Part shown: positions 37,865 to 49,735 of the stretch, piece after piece
Position numbering within the stretch: the first letter of the stretch is position 1
How the letters are laid out: every line of letters begins with the position of its first letter
From: Umbelopsis isabellina
Taxonomy: Eukaryota > Mucoromycota > Umbelopsidomycetes > Umbelopsidales > Umbelopsidaceae
DNA length: 64,000 nucleotides
Reading direction: 5' to 3'
Assembly (NCBI GenBank): GCA_016758905.1
Contig: JAEPQZ010000011.1
Coordinates: forward strand, 434,001-498,000
Made by a program: the position numbers and the translations under genes
The notes under the pieces: model-generated
What the model saw: the letters and a program-made list of their open reading frames with translations, nothing else
The model's database searches: none
What the model was told of the DNA's origin: nothing

Positions 37865-40800
37865 ATGGCATCTAACTCACTGGCGATGGAGCTTCCAAGG
37901 CCTCAATCGCCACAAGTACCACAGCAAGCACATGTCTCACTGTACGGTGGTGACTATCCGAAGTGCGAATTAACTTGGCCACAACTGATCCATGCAGAAA
38001 TCATCGGTATGTTCAATGGCTCAACTTGTATATGCGAGGGGTAACATAATAGACCAGCACATATTCTTGCAATATTTTGGGACACACGACAGCAAATGAC
38101 CGACTATATTCTATGGGCTGCTGACAAAGTTTTTGAACAAGTTGTCAGACCTCTGCTAGCATTACAATATCTGAGAGCTCAGCAACTAACATCGTCTTCA
38201 TATGTATTTAGCTGTGACTAGCGCTATGCGCAAGAACTCAAGATGGTCTGGCATCAGTGTCAGCGGACTGAACATGGGAAGTTTAGGAATGAGTATGGGC
38301 CTCCGTACAGGACTTGCTGGAGGAAAGGATAGTAATTATCGAAATCAGGTACGTAACAGAATAATCATGCTCACTGTGTAACGTCAGCCCAGTGTTAACA
38401 CAATGTACGAAGGAGAGTCCTTTGATGCATGGGTTCACCAATCTGCGAACGTATTTGACGACCGTTAGAGGTATGTTGTTCGGATTTGGTCGGTACTAGT
38501 TTACACACGGTCGCGCGTGATCATTGACATATTTTGCGGCGTTCTTTAGATATCTCAGAATTGGATGCTAGTATGCTCCTCACACCATTTTTAGACGTAA
38601 TCAGATCCGGAAACACGACAGGACCTATAGCCGGAGCAGCATTATCCAGTGTTGAGAAATTCCTTCAGTATGGAATTATTGGTATGTATTGCACCGGCGC
38701 CTCAATTATCTCCTATTATGGCCGTGCTGACGTTTCTTGCAGGATTGAGCAGCCCCAATATCGCAGTTGCCATGGGCAACCTCGCTTCAGCTGCAACTCA
38801 TTGTAAATTCGAAGCTTCCGATTCGGTGTCAGATGAGGTTGTGTTGCTCAAGATGCTACAGGTCCTGCAAATGGCTCTTATCTGCCCTTGTGGATCTGTC
38901 CTTAGCGACGAAGCGGTGTGTGAGATGATGGAAACTGGCCTTAGTATGTGCTGTCAAATGAGACTAAGCGGTAAGTGAATCGTAAGGCTGGTAAAAATAT
39001 TGATATTCTCTGGTATACTCATATAACCGCTTGGCTTGAAGAAATGTTGCGACGGTCGGCTGAGCATGTGATGATCAACATGATCATGGCCATGTTTGAA
39101 AGGTTAGAATTGCTACTGTATCCTATCAAAAGATGGCTTTTGTCACTGCTAATAAGATAAACAGGTTGAAGCTAATTCAAGATGAAGGCGACATGGAAGC
39201 GGAGGTGGATAACAATCAATCAAACGAAGAGTCAACGGCTGCACGAGCTGATCCTCACATGAACACCCCAAAAACATTTGCGTCGCCTTCTTTGTCAGAA
39301 GCTGAAAAGTTGAAAGATAGCGTAATGTCTCCTGCTAAAGATGGTAGCCCGATACTGGAAAACGGCGAGAGCAAATCTTCTGAACTGAAAAGGGACGAAG
39401 ACAGCATAAAAAATGTTGTTGATGTTGCTCTGAATGTTGGTACACAAGAAGCCACAGATGATATCGTGGAAGAAACTGGTGAGTCTTTCATATATGAACA
39501 GGAGACCCCATAAACCGCAATGACTGAAATTTTTATAGATGTTATACCAGTGCCATATGGACTACCTGCCATTCGGGAACTCCTGCGTGTTTTGATATCT
39601 TTGCTCAATCCACATGAGCACAAACATACTGATTCTATGAGATTAATGGCTCTTAGCATCTTGAATGTGGCTTTCGACGTTGGCGGCAAAAGCATCAGTC
39701 GATTCGAGTCTTTAAGAAGCTTGATCACCGACGAATTTTGTAAATATCTGTTCCAGTTAGCGAAGACTGACAGCATTCCACTTTTGACTTTGACCCTTCG
39801 AGTGATTTCCACTGTCTTCGACACTATGCGACCTTATCTTAAACTCCAACAAGAGTTATTTTTGTTTTTCCTTATTGAACGCCTAACACGGACTGGCACA
39901 ACAAACACTGGAATCACTTATAACATTGATGAAGAAGGAAATGTTAATTTCGTTTTGCCGAATACTGATGCAATCAGAGATGGAAGGGAATCTGGATATG
40001 TCGATGTTCGAAGTGCTTCCCCTTCTCTTGGTGGAAGACCTGCTGATGCTCGTTCGGTCAAGTCGAATAGTGAATCAAGCCTTTATTCCGGTGAAGTCAG
40101 AGAACTGTTGTTAGAGTGTTTGACACAATGCGCTAGGATTCCAACTTTCATGGTGGACTTGTGGGTCAATTTTGATAGTGATATTAGCTGTGGTAATCTT
40201 TTCGAAGAACTCATTCATTTCTTGAGCAAGGTAAGTGCACATTCTGACGGTATCGACTCTTTCAAAATCAACTTTTTAATGTCATATCACTCAGAACTCT
40301 TTTCCGGAGCCAAACAGTTACTCCGCTAGTAATTCGCATATGCTATGTCTTGATGCATTGTTATTGTTCATCAGTCATATGGTTGATCGTGTTAGTGAGG
40401 TATGTATCATTCTGACCTACATAACATGGTACGCATTGCGTTAATGCTTCTGAATTTAGGATGATACATTTGCAGATGCTGCTGTAAGTGTTTGTACTTC
40501 ACCATAGTTGATTAATTAAGCAATGATTAACTCATCTTTATTTTAGTCAAATTTTATACAACCTTCAGAACTACTTGCCAGAAAAGAAGCAAAACAAGTA
40601 TTACTGGAAGGAGCATCGCGGTTTAATGACAGTCCCAAGAAAGGAATTCAGTATTTGAAGGAACAAGGTGTTATAGTTGAGGATGCCAATGGTGATTTCA
40701 CTGATAGTTTGGCACATTTCCTAATGTCCACCCCTAAACTTAATAAGAAGAGTCTCGGTGAATATCTTGGTCATCCTCAGAACGTGCCATTACTAAAAAG

Positions 40801-43800
40801 ATTCATGCGACAATTTGATTTTTCAAATGTAAGTATTTCCATATGACAACTTGCTGTACTCCTGCCGTCGTAACTTACCTTTAATCTTTATTAGAAACGT
40901 GTTGATGAAGCGCTACGCATCCTCCTCGAGACTTTCCGCTTGCCAGGAGAATCTCAGCAGATTGATCGCATCACAGAGACATTTGCTGATGCTTTCATTG
41001 AGTCGAAGCCAGAAGAAGTCGCTAATCAAGAAGCAGCCTATGTCTTGGCATTCTCTGTCATCATGTTGAACACTGATCAACATAATCGTCAAGTTAGAGT
41101 AAGGTGAACGGGATCAAATCTAAGGTGAAGGAAATATGTTCTGACCTTCTTTATTGATAGCATCGTATGTCATTCGATCAATACAAAAGCAACGTCAGAG
41201 GTATCAATGCTGGAAAAGATTTTGCTCCAGAGTATCTACAGGCTATTTTTGATGCCATTCGCAGCGATGAAATTGTTATGCCGGAAGAACATGAAGGTCA
41301 GCTTGGATTCAATTATGCTTGGAAGCAATTATTACAACATTCAAAGTCGGCTGGATTATTTACCGTATGTAATACGGCTGCCTATGATAAGCATATCTTC
41401 CAGTTGGCTTGGAAGCCCACTGTAGCTGCGATCTCGTATGGTAAGTTGCTCGAGCTTTAACAGCGCTTCTTTGTAGATCATTCAAATACTGACAGTATTT
41501 AAATAGCGTTCAATACTGCTCAGGACGATGTCACATTGCAAAAAGCAATTACAGGCTTTCATCAGTGTGCGCTGCTTTCGGCACATTATCAGCTTCATGA
41601 CGTCTTTGATAGCATAATTGTAAGCTTAGCCAGCATGACTGGCTTAGTAGATAATGAAGAAACAGATCTTATGGCACCGGACCCGATTGTCGACGTTGCC
41701 GGTCAGAAGTACATTGTTAGTAGGCTAGCTGTTCGGTTTGGTCGGAATTACAAAGGACAGTTAGCTGCAGTTGTTGCATTTGCTGTTGCAAGTGAGCATG
41801 GTAGCATCCTTCGCAAAGGATGGGTTAAGGTAAATTTTTGACTGACCTCTTCCTTTTTCTTTCTGGAAAGAAAGTAGCTGATTGAATTTGTGAAATAGGT
41901 GTTGCGCATGATCAAGAATTTGTTTATAAATTCATTACTACCAAGCTCTATGTTGCAAGTTGAAGATTTCTTGGTTGGCACCACGCTTATACCTCTTAAA
42001 CCAAAGTCTTCGCCACCACCAAAGCAACAGACTCGTAAAGATGCTTCGCTATTATCGACTTTGTCCTCCTATCTACTATCTCCTTATTCTGGAGACGAAT
42101 CTTATAGAGCAGATCCCACTGAAGAAGAAGTTGAGAGTACCATGTGTGCTGTGGATTGTGTTGTTGCATGTCGTTTGGAAGAGCTCTTCTCTGATATTCG
42201 GTAAGATTTCCTACGTTCATTTCTCGTCTCTTGAAGAATAATGCCTGACCAAATCGTAGATTCTTGGGCAAGGAACCATTAGAGTATCTCATGAAGGCTA
42301 TACGTACAATTGGCTACAAGACCGTCATTGACGAGTCAACAACTCCAATTATTTATGATCCGGCTACAATTTTCTTTTTGGAACTTATGATTAGCATCAC
42401 CATCCAAAATGTAGAGCGTATCGATGCGGTATGGCCATATATGTATGACTACATCGCGGGTATCTTGGAAAAAGCAGGTAATCAAAGCGTGCTGTTGCTC
42501 GAACGCACTGTTGTTGGACTTCTCAGAGTTTGCATATGTGTGGCCGACAAGGTAAACAAATTTGGATTATATCATACTTGCAAACATTTAACATATAGTA
42601 ACGCATTCTATGAGCAGCCCAGCATGCAAAAAGAGCTAGAAAATTGTTTCAAATTGCTGCTCAACTTGCCAGATGCTGTTTTACAGGCTGTTGCGGAGCA
42701 AACTATGGCCGGTATTCTCAACCTGCTCAAGCTTGATTCTCCACAGTATGTATCTTACCATCTTGCTCTTCCAGTTTATACACATCATTTTTCTGACTTA
42801 AATCATTATTAGGGTGATCTCTTGCTGGAGCTTCATTTTAGACTTGGTACAATCCACGGCAGGTCATGCTGATGCATCAAATTATGGCTTCGAATCGGCT
42901 GTCTACATTCTTACATATGAGAAGGGCTCTCATATTATTGATACAGAGCAATTTAATAAGCTAGTAAACATATTCAGTGCATTTGCTGCTGTTGCAGCAC
43001 CAACATCTCCTGCTAAAGAATCTCCTGCTCGAACTCGAGCTGCCCAAACTCCCAAATCCAACAAAAGGTATGTGCTTATTCATTGTCTTTCTCACTTATT
43101 CTGCAACGACATATTAACGAAGCTTTACGACAGCCCGCAAATCTCCATTGAAAGAGGCAAGAAATCTATCGAACACATCTTCCAGCTTCATCAGCTCATT
43201 CCACGTCTATCTCAAAACAAATCTCCTAATGAAGTTTGGGATTGTTACTGGCAGCCTATCCTGACCAGTTTGAGTCAACAATGTTGTACTGCTTGCCGTG
43301 AGGTTCGCCAGTATGCGTTGACCTTCTTACAGCGTACTATCTTACTATCGGATATAACGAAGTATGAAGATGAGGACAACATGGATAGGCAGCCATGGGT
43401 CAACATCTTTGATAATGTTCTGATTCCTATGTTGAGCGAACTATTGAGACCCGAGGTGTATGAATTAGATCCGTTAGGAATTGATGAAGCACGAATGAGG
43501 GCATCAGCACTTCTCTGTAAAATATTCTTGCATTACTGTAGCCGTATGCTTGAGATGACCGCCTTCATCGACATCTGGATGGAAATTCTAGATATATTGG
43601 ATGGTAGTATGCATACTTCTGAGAATGATCACTTGGTAAGTGCTATCACCACTTTATTATTATGATGTTGGTGTATACTCATGCTTTGCCATTCCTTTAG
43701 GCCGAGGCTGTTAGAGAGTCTTTGAAGAATATGGTACTGGTCATGTACACATCTGGAGCTTTCACCAATGTTCCTCCGCATGATGTGCCTGCTGGAATGA

Positions 43801-44108
43801 CACCAGAGTACAATCATCTGTGGGACCTCACATGGGAGCGCTTGGATGGATTTATGCCCAAGTTGCGTGAGCTGTTTCCGGCTGCACCGACAGAGCCTGT
43901 GGCAGAAGAATCTCAGCCTGAAGTCAACACACATCAATCCGAAGCCAACTCTCAACCTGAGTTCAACGCTCAACCTGAATTAGCAAATAACCATGTGGAA
44001 GATAAAATCTCTACAAATGATCAACATTCTAATATTCCACCACTGCAAGAAACTGAAGACAACAGTTCAGAGATCATAGATGCTTCTTCTACAGTACACG
44101 CTATTTGA
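37865..44108 (+). CDS. GEA1: Large ARF guanine-nucleotide exchange factor, GEA/GBF1 type
   Basis: A Golgi ARF1 exchange factor of the Gea/GBF1/GNOM class that drives COPI coat formation. Nineteen exons, all in phase, 1644 residues: 37865-38006, 38212-38348, 38413-38470, 38550-38681, 38743-38970, 39042-39102, 39165-39478, 39539-40230, 40295-40399, 40460-40483, 40547-40828, 40895-41098, 41161-41440, 41507-41829, 41899-42200, 42260-42745, 42813-43067, 43134-43635 and 43701-44108. Order: DCB and HUS domains (PYGLPAIRELLRVLISL), the Sec7 domain from about residue 640 with FRLPGESQQIDRI (catalytic Glu) and MLNTDQHNRQVRHRM, then HDS regions and an acidic repeat-rich tail. INAGKDF and DEIVMPEEHEGQ are GBF1-type. 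Exon 10 has only 24 nt. Confidence 0.94.
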
Positions 44109-44213
44109 TCCATGCAAGACATTTGATGGTTTCTTTCGTTATTATTGTACATTATCGAGTTACTGAGCTAGTCACATCTATTAGCCATTAAATGGAAAAC
44201 CCGAAAACAAACA

Positions 44214-45697
44214 CTAGAAATTTGCCAATGGTATAAGGTGGGAGACATTGACGCTGCTACGACAAAGAGGGCATTCAGACTGTGACACGGAGAGAGAGAG
44301 TAATTAGATACAATGACTTATGGCCATTTCAACACTTAGCAGTACTGACCTTATTATGACACCATTCAACCACGCAATCCCAACAGAAAAGATGCCCACA
44401 TGGGGTGGCAGTAGTGACTTTTCGAGGCTCTAAGCAGAGAGCGCATTTCAAAGCTTGCATTTGCTCATAGCTGAGTTCTTCTTCTGACTCAGATGACGCT
44501 TCATCATCAAACATGAATGAATAATCGTCCTCGTCCACAACTTTCTTTTCTTCAACCACGTTGACCTCATGTTCCTTTTCTTCCACAGCGGAGGATTGCA
44601 ACTTGGCCAATTCCTGGCGTTCTTCAATGTATCTACGGAGACTTATAAATCCTTGAATGAACAACTGCAAGCTGATCAACAACCCCAAGACTTCGTATCC
44701 AGCACGCTCTTCATGAGTTTCCAATCGTCGAGTAAATATCTATATCAATGAAATGCAACTTTAAGATCTGTATCATACAAAGATGTCAGATCAAAGCAGC
44801 CACTTACATATCGAATGCCGGTGATTCGTTTTGACATACTATAATAAGAACCAACAAAGTAAAAAATGGCGAGGTGTCCCATATGAACGTATTTTTTGAA
44901 GAAATCTTGAATGTTCTCCATATGCTTGGCTGCAAATGTCTGTAGCGAATTCAGCAGCTTGTTGTCTGACTGTTTTCGCTCTCGGGTTTGATGACGATTG
45001 CGCTTTCGAAACTCCATGAATCCACGGCCGTAAAAGTATGGTAACAAGACATGACAAAAGACTAGTGCCATGCGACGTATCATGCCTGGATATGTGTTGG
45101 AGTGAACATTGATCTGAGCAATGTCACAGTACTCTTCACCAAGTGTTTGACTTCCTGTTCACGGAATTGGCTGTAAGTAATCTCGTATACTTTGCAACTT
45201 TTTCTCTCCTTGCTTTAGAAATCTCACCAAGAATTGTAGTTAGCCCATAATAACAAAAATCAGAAAACACATTAATTTCTTTCTGGTATTGATGCTGTCT
45301 CCTCGTACCTATTGTTCAGAGCCCGTTAACATGTGAAGATAAAATTTACTAAGCAACAACGTGGGGTAAATGAAAATCGTAAAGTTACCAAGAAATCTTT
45401 GAGCTACTTCAGTCATTTGTTCTTGCAAAGTGTTTTGATAATAGACATCTTTTTGGTTTGCTCGAACTATAGACAGGGAAAGGAATTCAGAGCATTAGTG
45501 CCAGTAGGATCGAATATCAAGTCAGACTGTGGGGTACAAAGAAACCTACTTATATCTGGAGGAGCACCTGGTGGAAATTGTAGTTGCATCGTCGGAGCAG
45601 CTGCTCTCGAGCGGCTTTCAGTTGCGCCGACATTAGACACGGCAGCTGAGCTGTCTAGTGTTGGGGGATTCGACGATGAGCTGTTTGTGGCCGACAT
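44214..45697 (-). CDS. PEX10: Peroxisome biogenesis RING E3 ligase PEX10
   Basis: One of three peroxisomal membrane RING ubiquitin ligases that modify the import receptor PEX5. Six exons: 45550-45697, 45389-45466, 45228-45308, 44808-45154, 44350-44739 and 44214-44279, 369 residues, all phases closed. The N-terminus is Ser/Ala-rich. IIRANQKDVYYQNTLQEQM and ILGSQTLGEEYCDIAQIN are the conserved Pex2/Pex10 N-terminal region. Hydrophobic stretches in the middle fit the membrane part (HMGHLAIFYFVGSYYSMS). The C-terminal RING has CALC, CGHLFCWDCV and, after the last intron, CPLC, so the zinc ligands are complete only when that intron (donor GTCAGT) is removed. It diverges from FMC1 over 153 bp. Confidence 0.94.
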
Positions 45698-45850
45698 AAT
45701 TATAGTTGACAAAGGCGAATTTGGCCCAGGTTTGATTCCCAAACTGAATTTGAATATGATTTTGTCAGTCACAAATAATATGCCCAGTAATAAAATTTAA
45801 CTGCCTTTTGTATTTTTCTGGTCAATCAGTAAAGAATACTCATTACAGTC
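45698..45850. promoter_or_regulatory. Compact divergent PEX10 / FMC1 promoter
   Basis: Only 153 bp lie between the two ATGs, so both 5'UTRs and any promoter must share this stretch. No TATA box or known element stands out. Confidence 0.5.
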
Positions 45851-46436
45851 ATGCTAAGCACCTACCGCCAATTACTACGAGAGATCAGACAACAGGTATG
45901 TAGTTGATACTAGTTTGAACCTATCCAACAAAAGCATGTCTCGTTGTCTCCCTTTTTAACGCTGCTATCTATCGCATCAGTATTCCAAGGTTGCTAAACA
46001 CAACTCATTCGAACAAGAGTTGAAGACGGCATTCAGAGAACATCGCCAAGTCGCAGACCAAACTCGACTGATAGAGTTGAAGGAGAATGCCGAAAATACA
46101 TTGTTGTTTTTGAAGAGTACAAGGCAACACAAGGTTAGCGTCGAAACAAGATGCTTTTGAGTGTTGAAGTTGATTTGCTAACTCAAAAACTCCAAAATAT
46201 AGGAATTACTGGCGCGATACAACCCTGCACTTATGGAGCAAAGCAAGCGAATAGAGCTTTCCGCTAACCGAGTAGGATTGAATCTTCCCAATCAATACGA
46301 CCCCAAAAACCCAGCCCCTCTGGAACAACCAAAATTGCAACCACAGGAAGCTGCTGTTCAGGAACGAGTTGGTAAAGCATTTGGCAACGACACCACCGCC
46401 GCATCAAGTGAACCCAGCCAAGCAAAGATATATTGA
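45851..46436 (+). CDS. FMC1: FMC1-like LYR-motif mitochondrial assembly factor
   Basis: A small LYR-family matrix protein; the yeast member Fmc1 helps assemble the F1 part of ATP synthase together with Atp12. Three exons, 45851-45895, 45981-46133 and 46203-46436, 143 residues. The start reads MLSTYRQLLREIRQQ, the LYR-type helix; HNSFEQELKTAFREHRQ and ELLARYNPA follow as in Fmc1. The tail is Pro/Gln/Ala-rich. The N-terminus is basic, fitting import. The gene ends 185 bp from the convergent phospholipase stop. Confidence 0.82.
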
Positions 46437-46621
46437 AATGCAATCTTTGACACAGAAAAAGAAAATATGTATATATTGCAATAGAAAACAGCCTTTCATC
46501 GATCGTCCTAAATAAAAATTTCAAACATTTTACAATTATCAATATCCATATGGATGTAATACATAGGATGAACGCAGTGAACAACGATGTACACAAAGTC
46601 GTTCAAAACAAGGAGCAGAAT

Positions 46622-49533
46622 CTATTCTGGATAAATCTCTCTAATTAAGAAAGCCGCCACATCCAGATCTTGCCAATACTGAGTGTGTGCGGCAAAAGCA
46701 TTGAGGTACGGGTTATCTAAAAGTCCTTCTTGAACACACCAGTCCACACGGCCAGTACGATTGAGTTTGCGTAGTTTGCGTGCTCCGTGTGAGTAAGTGG
46801 CCATATGTAACAAGGGCTTGCCCTTATCGTCTACTGTAGCTTGAGAAGAAGGTGACTCCACAGTGACAGGCGGTGAGGGGTCGCTGCTAGATCTTGCTCT
46901 TGGGCTCTTTTCTTCTTTGTTGGTCGAAGTCTGAGCTTGATTAGTAGAATTCATATCTTCTAACATTTGTTGTCTGGATAGCCCTAAGCCCCGCATGAAA
47001 AGGTTGGTAGTGATACCCATCTTGAGCGACTCGTACATAGCGCCGGCACGATTGGCCAACCCGGAACCGACGTTGTAGCCAGCATCTAGTACGCTTTTTA
47101 GTCCTCCTTTGGTGAATGGAACGATCTCTGGTTTCAAATTTGCAGTATAATGTCGAGCTATGAGGGGCTCGAGTCGATAAGCAACGGGATCAGATTGCTT
47201 AAATATGTTGTACAGGTTTTCTATTGCTGGATAGCACAAGGGTATCGGGGAAGAGCTAGCAGACAGTGACACAGGCGATGTGGTAGATTTAGCTTCGTCT
47301 GAAAGGAATTTTCGAGAGGCAATCTTGCATCCCTTCAATAACAGCATGAAGCCCAGTGGAGAACCAACGGCAAAGAAGTTCTGCACAGGGAATAGCAAAT
47401 TGGATGCTTTTCCTTGAGGTACATACTGACTGGAAATATGAGATGCTGACATGTTTTCGTCAATAGCCGATACTGACTCGTGCTGATTTATGGTGAAAGG
47501 TTGGACAGCTAAAACATCAAAGGCAAGTAAAGACTGCAGGAAATCCGTTAGCGAGCCAATATGAAAATGAATATGACAAACTCGCAAATGACTTACTCCA
47601 AGAGAGTGTCCATATATGGACACCTTGCCTCTGCGTTGAAGAAATTCTGGATTACGCTGGATAAATAATTGGTACACTCTGTTGATTTCTTTGGTAATAA
47701 TCGCCATCATCTGGTCTCGATACTTTGGTGTCATATATAGAGGGACTGCAAAAGATAAATGAGTCAGAGTGAGCTAGACACGTAGTTGCCGTGGTCGATA
47801 CTTACTGTCAAGTAACACGTCCGAGACAACTGTACGAATGTTAGGCACACCATCCAAAGTCAATTCAGCCAAAGTAGGCTGACCATCATCGGCTTCTGGC
47901 ATTCCAAGATCTGCCTCTACGCCTTCCTCCTCGCTTGCCATTCCAAACACTATATCCTGCCTCCAGTGAATAGGCAATACCTGGATACCATTAGTACGAT
48001 TGGTGGCGCCTGCAGCCGTGTGAGGAAACGCAGTCTTAAGGGAACGCCGCAAGATATTCACGTCTAAAAAGATGTTAGCTCTATATTGCAATATCTGATG
48101 CAAATCAGTTTCTGCGCTTACCATGTACAAAGTTTTGGCCAAGCCGTTCAGACATCTTTTGACCAATACCATGGATAACAAAGACCAAATGATCGAGTTT
48201 CCTCGGCTCGTCTGCGCTGTCTTCGTTCTCATAATCTTGTGCTTCTCGTTTGCTTTGCTTAGCCTCCTCCATCTCGACATCTTCCTGCTCTTTGGTCTCC
48301 TTGTCATCTTTGTCTTCTGGTACTGCTGCAGCTTTTTTGCTCTCATCAACTGGCTTAGTGGGACCAAGTGCTGGCGACCCGGTCACCCTCGAGAAAGCTG
48401 ATGTAGATTGTTTGGAAACTTCACTGAATCCACGCAACAGGCGTGTGCCTCCTAGGTTCTGACTATTTGTCAAGCGAGTAAATATTTTCTTTGTTATTTT
48501 CCCGCTGGCCGTATTGCTACGATAGCACGTTAGAGACTGGAAAAAGTGTCAAATTCAAAAGGTATATATCACTGTGACTTACGATAACAGCCAAGCGGTA
48601 TTTGGTCCGGTATATACAATATATTGACCCATATATGGACCAAGAAGATTCCATTGTCGATCCACAGGCTGCTTCTCAAGCTTTTTTTCCAATTTCTTTT
48701 CCTCAGCTGCAGCAGTAATAGCTGATGCGGGAGTCAGCTCTGCGTCTTCGACCTTGGCGGAAGATTTCACCGCCGAATCTTCCACAGCATCCACCACCCA
48801 TGGCTTGTATTTACTGGAAAATGAACACATATAAGCATGTGCAATTACATCATACGTAGAAAGTAAAATGGTGTCTTACTAGTAACCCAATTCAATCTGT
48901 TCAGCAAACGTTTCTTCGCATGGCACCCACTTGGACGAATCACCTTGTATAAACCAGGTGGCGCGTCTGACATCGTATGTCGGACCTTCCCAATACACAG
49001 GGCTTATTGTGCGCCTTGACACATCGACTTGAAATAACTCATCTTCATTAACAGGAACAACGGCTTGCACGTCTCCTCCCTAAATGCGACCGATTAGCAA
49101 ATAGCAAACCACATAGCGATGTTTTTCTCTGTGCTGACCTGATACGCTTTTTCAAGTGCCAAAGAGTCCCGCTTTGAGAAGGCTATCCATGAACTGGGCT
49201 GAGCCTTAGCTTTCGGAGTTGGTGGAAGAGAAGCGTTTGGGACAGGTGACGAACTGCCACTACGACTTTTAAATGTCTGCGATCTCTCTCGTCTCAACTT
49301 GGTAGGGTCATTAATGGGATTGTCAGTTGCATGAAACCTGAAAGCAGCGTAATGTCAGTTTGCATAGGCCGTTGGTGTTGCCACGTACTTTGCCGAAGAG
49401 GCACTCACCAGCGTACTTCCAAAGGCGGCACGTCAGGCTCAGGGTTTAAGCTACGTGGTCTTGGTGGTCTATGCTTCCCTTGAGATAGCGGTCGTTGCGA
49501 CAAATCTTCAGTTGAAGGTGGAGTTGTCGACAT
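46622..49533 (-). CDS. DDHD-domain phospholipase A1 (phosphatidic-acid preferring type)
   Basis: An intracellular lipase that would release a fatty acid from phosphatidic acid or related lipids; related to animal DDHD1/2 and SEC23IP. Eight exons: 49409-49533, 49139-49337, 48880-49079, 48583-48813, 48122-48516, 47806-48063, 47597-47745 and 46622-47533, 822 residues. VRWFHATD and the WWE-like N-terminal part (RRATWFIQGDSSKWVP) come first. LVFVIHGIGQKMSERLGQNF and the Ser nucleophile elbow IYGHSLGS follow, and the DDHD region ends with GRVDWCVQEG and an ending near HTQYWQDLDVAAFL. The 63-nt intron 47534-47596 separates G and S of GHSLG|S and has no in-frame stop. No membrane segment is seen. Confidence 0.88.
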
Positions 49534-49575
49534 GAGTAAAAGAAGGAACAGAAAGTAGTATAGGTTGGGTTACGA

Positions 49576-49733
49576 ACGTTGAGCCACTAGATGATGAAAG
49601 GCAGTCACCATTGCATATCACTTCCTAGAAATTACTTGTACAAATATCGAGGTCCTTCTACGTATACAGATACGTACCAACACGTTGAGCCACTAGATGA
49701 TGAACAGGCAGTCATTTTATTTCAATATCACTT
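49576..49733. repeat. Imperfect direct repeat beside the PPIL2 stop codon
   Basis: ACGTTGAGCCACTAGATGAT plus GAAAGGCAGTCA at 49576-49607 recurs at 49682-49714 with one extra base. In both copies ATATCACTT follows (49615-49623 and 49725-49733). The right copy ends 3 bp from the PPIL2 stop codon, so the left copy looks like a duplicate of that gene's 3'UTR start. Confidence 0.8.
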
Positions 49734-49735
49734 TT

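Noticed and set aside
42552-42598. Intron-like stretch GTAAAC...TATAG in the GEA gene
   Set aside because: At 47 nt it is not 3n, and removing it would shift the frame, whereas the unspliced frame continues with family-like sequence.
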